Assembly: GCF_020103725.1 (NCBI RefSeq)
Contig: NZ_JAHXBG010000005.1
Span: 491,362 to 555,361, forward strand
Source of the DNA: Hyalangium gracile
GTDB lineage: Bacteria > Myxococcota > Myxococcia > Myxococcales > Myxococcaceae
Direction of reading: 5' to 3'
DNA: 64,000 bases
Under the pieces are notes generated by a model. The model saw only the letters and a list, made by a program, of their open reading frames with translations. It was not told the DNA's origin and did no database searches. The translations under genes and the position numbers were made by a program. This document shows, one piece after another, positions 61,176 through 64,000 of the stretch (its first letter is position 1; every line of letters starts with the position of its first letter).

Positions 61176-62773
61176 ACGAGAGTTCCCTCGCGCAGCCCTT
61201 CGCCTGCCGGACCGCGCTGCCGCCGGGTGCCCCTTCCTTCGCGGGCCACCGGCGACTGAAGAAGTTGCTGGCGACGTTAGGCGGCGTGCAGACCAACTCC
61301 GTCTCCGTCGTCGGGCCCCGCCAGAGTGGCCGCTCCAGCTTGCTCCAGCAGCTGTCGTACCCGCCGAACCTGCAGCTGGCGCTCAAGGATGCCGTCATCG
61401 TCCAGGCCAGCTTCCGCGACCACCGCGGCGAGCCCCAGGGCGCCATCCGGTATCTCATCAACCAGGTGGCGGAAGCCCTCGATGCGAGGGGACTTCCCCC
61501 CCAGTCCGTCCGGGGCGCCGAGTCGATGGTCGACGCAGTGAAGCAGGCGCTGCTGGTATTCCCCGGGCGGCTCATCATCGTCATCGACGACTTCGAGGCA
61601 GTGGGCTCGGACCTGCAGCGTGATCACCAGAGCGATCTGCGGCAGGCCGTCTACAACCAGACGCGCGCGGGCTACGTGGTGGCCAGCCGCCTACCCCTCA
61701 CGCAGTGCCTGCAGGAGTGGAACGATGACATGAGCGACTTCGCGCCCATCCTGACGACGATCCCCGGCCTGCTCGCGCCGCTGAACCGCCGGGAGATCCA
61801 GGAGCTGGTGCAGAAGGCGCTCGGGCTTCCCCCCGAGTCTGCGCAACCGGAGCTCATCGCGCGCTTCGTCCACGAGCGGGTGGGAGGGTTCTGCCTCTGG
61901 GTCCACCAAGTGCTCGGCATCCTGTTCCTCGAGGAGCTCCTCGGCTCCCGGGAGCTGGAACAGAGTGAGTTGAAGCGGGAGGAGATCGACGCGCTGATCC
62001 TCCAGGGGCTCCAGCAGGATTGGAGCAGTGCGTATCGCCGCCTGTCTCCCGAAGCCCGGGACGTCCTGGGGCAGCCAGGGGAGGCTTCGGATTGGACCTT
62101 GGAAGAGCTCCAGGTGGCGGGCTGGTCCGCCCCCGACTTGAGGAATGGGTTCAAGCCGGCCGGGCTGCTGCTGGATCGATGGCTGCGAGAGCGCCGCTGG
62201 GAGCGCGACCCGCCCCTGACAGCCCGCAGGGAGTCAGAGGATCTCTACGAGCAGCTCGTGAGTGCCGTGGGCGAGCTGAACACACGCAACCAACGCTTGC
62301 GGCACAGGCCCAAGGAACTCGTCATCCGTCCGGACGTCTTCTACACCGCTCAAGATCTTCCCTTCCTACGCAGGAAGGTGACGAGTCCCGAGAACTTCGG
62401 GCGGTTCGTCCTGTCGCTCGCGCGCCTGCTCTACGATGGGACCGGCGGGGCCACCGAGAAGAAGAAGCTCCCCCCTGCCTGCTACGAGAACCCGGACTGT
62501 ATCGTCCGGCAGGTGATGACCCTGCGAAACACTTGGGTCCACCTGGGGCACCCCGATGAACAGGTCCACGAGCGAAACCAGGAGTCCGCGACCGCCATCT
62601 ACCAGCGCTATATCGGGACCCTGGATCCGCGGACTCCCGACGAGTTCGGACGCCTAGCGGACGCCCTGCTGCAGGAGACCATTCGCTTCATCGGGGCGCT
62701 CACCCAGGTGTGCCCGTTCGCCGAGGGACTGAAGATCGAGCCGCTCCTCCTCAAGGGCACAGCCCTCCCCTGA
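61172..62773 (+). CDS. P-loop (STAND-like) protein with Walker A Lys-to-Arg change and C-terminal HEPN-like motif
   Basis: 533 residues; ATG 61172 overlaps the stop of the giant gene (ATGA). NTPase core: FAGHRRLKKLLATL, Walker A VGPRQSGRSSLLQQL (about 47-57, with Arg in place of the catalytic Lys), Walker B LIIVIDDFEAV (about 133-143), a sensor-like GYVVASRLPL, and a winged-helix-like region (LNRREIQELVQKALGL). The last 110 residues contain the HEPN-type motif Arg452-N-T-W-V-His457 in MTLRNTWVHLGHP followed by a long helix. I read it as an NTPase with weak or no hydrolysis plus a candidate RNase effector. Confidence 0.75.
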   Translation: MNESSLAQPFACRTALPPGAPSFAGHRRLKKLLATLGGVQTNSVSVVGPRQSGRSSLLQQLSYPPNLQLALKDAVIVQASFRDHRGEPQGAIRYLINQVAEALDARGLPPQSVRGAESMVDAVKQALLVFPGRLIIVIDDFEAVGSDLQRDHQSDLRQAVYNQTRAGYVVASRLPLTQCLQEWNDDMSDFAPILTTIPGLLAPLNRREIQELVQKALGLPPESAQPELIARFVHERVGGFCLWVHQVLGILFLEELLGSRELEQSELKREEIDALILQGLQQDWSSAYRRLSPEARDVLGQPGEASDWTLEELQVAGWSAPDLRNGFKPAGLLLDRWLRERRWERDPPLTARRESEDLYEQLVSAVGELNTRNQRLRHRPKELVIRPDVFYTAQDLPFLRRKVTSPENFGRFVLSLARLLYDGTGGATEKKKLPPACYENPDCIVRQVMTLRNTWVHLGHPDEQVHERNQESATAIYQRYIGTLDPRTPDEFGRLADALLQETIRFIGALTQVCPFAEGLKIEPLLLKGTALP

Positions 62774-62812
62774 CAGGAGGGCGACGGCTTTACTGCATCT
62801 ATAAGTAAGAAG

Positions 62813-62935
62813 GAGCAGACTCCGCGACAGGATGGGGTCGGCCTGCTGCGCAGGACGTTCGCACTGGACGTCCTCGCCTATACCGGGTGTGGAGACAGGC
62901 GCCGGGTGTTGGCGTACATGACAGTGCCGTCATCG
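62813..62935 (+). pseudogene. IS91-family transposase C-terminal remnant
   Basis: The plus-strand frame reads DGVGLLRRTFALDVLAYTGC and then DRRRVLAYMTVP, the characteristic end of IS91/IS801-type transposases (usual LLRRVF-DVL-CPRCG-RMRVLA), with the first Cys of the CxxCG pair changed to Tyr. Nothing of the catalytic part remains. It starts about 40 bases after the cassette ends. Confidence 0.65.
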
Positions 62936-63011
62936 GCCGTCCCTAGGAGCTTGTCGGAGAACCTGGTGGGTAGTGCTTCCCCCGTAGGACGCGGTGTGGT
63001 TGAAAGGGGTC

Positions 63012-63509
63012 ATGAGCCGATGCCCGACGATGCCCCCTGCCGAGCAGAGCCCGCTGTTGGAAGTGCCCGCCCGCCAGAAGCCTGCGGGAGCTGAGGAAGG
63101 AAGCGGTGGGGCCGGGCGCTTCGAGTCCCCGAGGCCGTTGCGTGCCTGGCAGCCGGAGCAGGGGCAATTGCTGCCGCAGTACACGCGAGAAGCGCTGGGA
63201 GAGGAGCACCTGGCGTGCTTCTTCGCGGATTTGGTTCGGGTGCTGGACTTCAGCCCCATCCTCAAGGGGTACACGAAAGAATGCGGCCAGCCGCCCTACC
63301 ACCCGGTGATGATGACGCTGCTGTTGATGTACGCGTACGCGCGGGGAGTCACGAGCAGCCGAGAGATAGAGCGGCGGTGCGAGACGGACCTAGCCTTCCG
63401 CTATCTGGCGGGAGGAGAGCGGCCGGACCACGACACGCTGTGCACCTTCCGGGTGAGGCACCTGGCAGCGTTCGGAGCGCTGTTCGTCGACACGCTGAGA
63501 GGGTGTTGA
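63012..63509 (+). pseudogene. Truncated IS1182-family transposase
   Basis: ATG 63012 has AAAGGGG ahead. The frame contains the DUF772 N-terminal domain of IS1182/IS5-type transposases: LRAWQPEQGQLLPQYTREAL, CGQPPYHPVMMTLLLMYAYA, SSREIERRCETDLAFRYLAG, PDHDTLCTFRVRHLAAF. It stops after 165 residues where the IS5-family element begins (about 63495-63510), so the DDE catalytic core is missing. The insertion very likely broke it. Confidence 0.82.
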
Positions 63510-63519
63510 GGCAAGGCAG

Positions 63520-63966
63520 TCAGGCAAGGCGGCCCAGCATCAGTCGGATCATCCCCAGGTAGACGAACGCTTCGCAGGAATCCTCCTTCCGCTCGTAGTC
63601 CTTGCTCAGGCGGCGCTCTCGGCTCAGCCACGCCAGCGTCCGCTCCACGATCCAGCGCTTGGGTTGGACGACGAACCCTCGGTCCTGGTCCGAACGCTTC
63701 ACGATCTCCACCTCGATGCCGGTCTGCTGAGCGATGCGCTCGACCCGAGGCCCTTCATAGGCGCTGTCAGCCCACGTCTTCTTCAGCAGAGGGAACTGCT
63801 CGCTGGCCAGCGGCAACACGGCACCCGTCGCATCCCGAGCCTGAACATCGGCCGTCGTTATCCACGCCACCAGCAGCAGGCCCAGGGTATCCACCAGGAT
63901 GTGCCGCTTGCGGCCCTTCACCTTCGTGAAGAAGAAGGGCATGAAGCAGCCCTGGTGTCTGGCCAC
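63520..63966 (-). CDS. IS5-family (IS427-like) transposase, C-terminal part
   Basis: 148 residues on the minus strand. KVKGRKRHILVDTLGLLL, a TADVQARD catalytic Asp segment, WADSAYEG (second Asp) and WIVERTLAWLSRERRLSKDY (catalytic Glu) give the IS4/IS5 DDE pattern. The bases before KVKGRKRH read as an atypical leader (GCFMPFFFT) in place of the usual Gly/Asp/Lys-rich lead-in, so the 5' part may be frameshifted, supplied by a separate ORF, or rearranged; the window ends before this can be settled. It interrupts the IS1182 transposase. Confidence 0.78.
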   Translation of the reverse strand: MARHQGCFMPFFFTKVKGRKRHILVDTLGLLLVAWITTADVQARDATGAVLPLASEQFPLLKKTWADSAYEGPRVERIAQQTGIEVEIVKRSDQDRGFVVQPKRWIVERTLAWLSRERRLSKDYERKEDSCEAFVYLGMIRLMLGRLA

Positions 63967-64000
63967 CAGCCTGAGTGGGGCGAGCGCCGCTCAGGTGGTG

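Larger units (their letters stand above)
45888..64000. other. Probable genomic island adjoining tRNA-Sec
   Basis: From the tRNA 3' end to the right edge there are no recognisable core genes. The region holds IS fragments at both ends, decayed small genes, HEPN and DUF6119 proteins and a divergent multi-gene cassette. The first 287 bases after the tRNA (to 46174) contain no gene I can support. No integrase and no second copy of the tRNA 3' end were noticed, so the right border is either outside the window or lost. The island call is inference from content and position. Confidence 0.55.

Noticed and set aside
50189..62773. Assignment of the cassette to BREX, DISARM, CBASS, Avs or a CRISPR type
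   Set aside because: No PglZ, methyltransferase, cyclase, Cas protein or repeat array is present, and the peptidase/NTPase arrangement does not fit a named Avs layout that I know.
45888..64000. A selenoprotein gene or a second copy of the tRNA-Sec 3' end marking the island border
   Set aside because: I noticed no SECIS-like hairpin behind an in-frame TGA and no repeat of the T-arm/acceptor sequence. A computed search would be needed.

Overview
The window reads as a chromosomal segment of a fruiting myxobacterium of the Myxococcus/Cystobacter/Archangium group. The evidence is a very high GC content with G/C at third positions, a PEGA-type Ser/Thr kinase, a MYXO-CTERM-like sorting tail, DUF4388 response regulators, a RomR-type polarity regulator, an EncC-type encapsulin cargo ferritin and a LexA operator that fits the Myxococcus motif. 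From memory, the order romR, CheW-like gene, GGDEF gene, encC, sensor kinase, groEL matches the M. xanthus DK1622 neighbourhood around MXAN_4461-4467. I could not check this.

Layout. (1) 1-5289: end of a Ser/Thr kinase, a GspE_N/GAF-like protein, a VOC protein and a REC-DUF4388 regulator. (2) 5311-20279, minus strand: a tightly packed set of six genes, several with overlapping stop and start codons. It reads from a 1112-residue REC/GAF/PAS/kinase/REC/REC/GGDEF protein through a membrane histidine kinase, a FecR-domain protein, an Ig-like secreted protein and an SdrD-type outer-membrane barrel to a MYXO-CTERM-type surface protein. (3) 20396-26609: lexA with its operator, then a minus-strand run eno, surE, LysM-M23 lipoprotein, TolB-like barrel protein, TPR lipoprotein. 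(4) 26711-36528: housekeeping and metabolic genes, including glpX, a YbgC-type thioesterase, a PafA-like phosphatase, nadC, and a valS carrying a histone-H1-like tail. (5) 36581-45727: motility and signalling genes (romR, tandem CheW-like, GGDEF, hybrid kinase), encC, a CIRCE-controlled groEL without groES, a single-domain response regulator and a TPR/zincin protein. (6) 45789-45887: tRNA-Sec (selC). (7) 45888-64000: an accessory region, probably a genomic island joined to tRNA-Sec, bounded by insertion-sequence debris.

The island is the most unusual part. It starts with an internally deleted IS3-like element with perfect 21-bp terminal inverted repeats and some decayed small genes. Next come an Apea-like HEPN protein and a TIGR04141/DUF6119 protein. 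A divergent cassette follows at 50189-62773. Its left arm encodes a sigma-factor-like protein, two unrecognised proteins and a Lon-type (S16) peptidase fused to a TPR-rich region, each overlapping the next by 4 bp. Its right arm encodes a 2022-residue coiled-coil/Ig-like/STAND ATPase protein and, overlapping by 4 bp, a second P-loop protein with a substituted Walker A lysine and a C-terminal HEPN-like motif. The architecture (NTPase switch, protease, candidate RNase, private sigma-like factor) suggests a biological-conflict or defence system that I do not recognise as any named type. The right edge holds an IS91-like remnant, a truncated IS1182 transposase and an IS5-family transposase.
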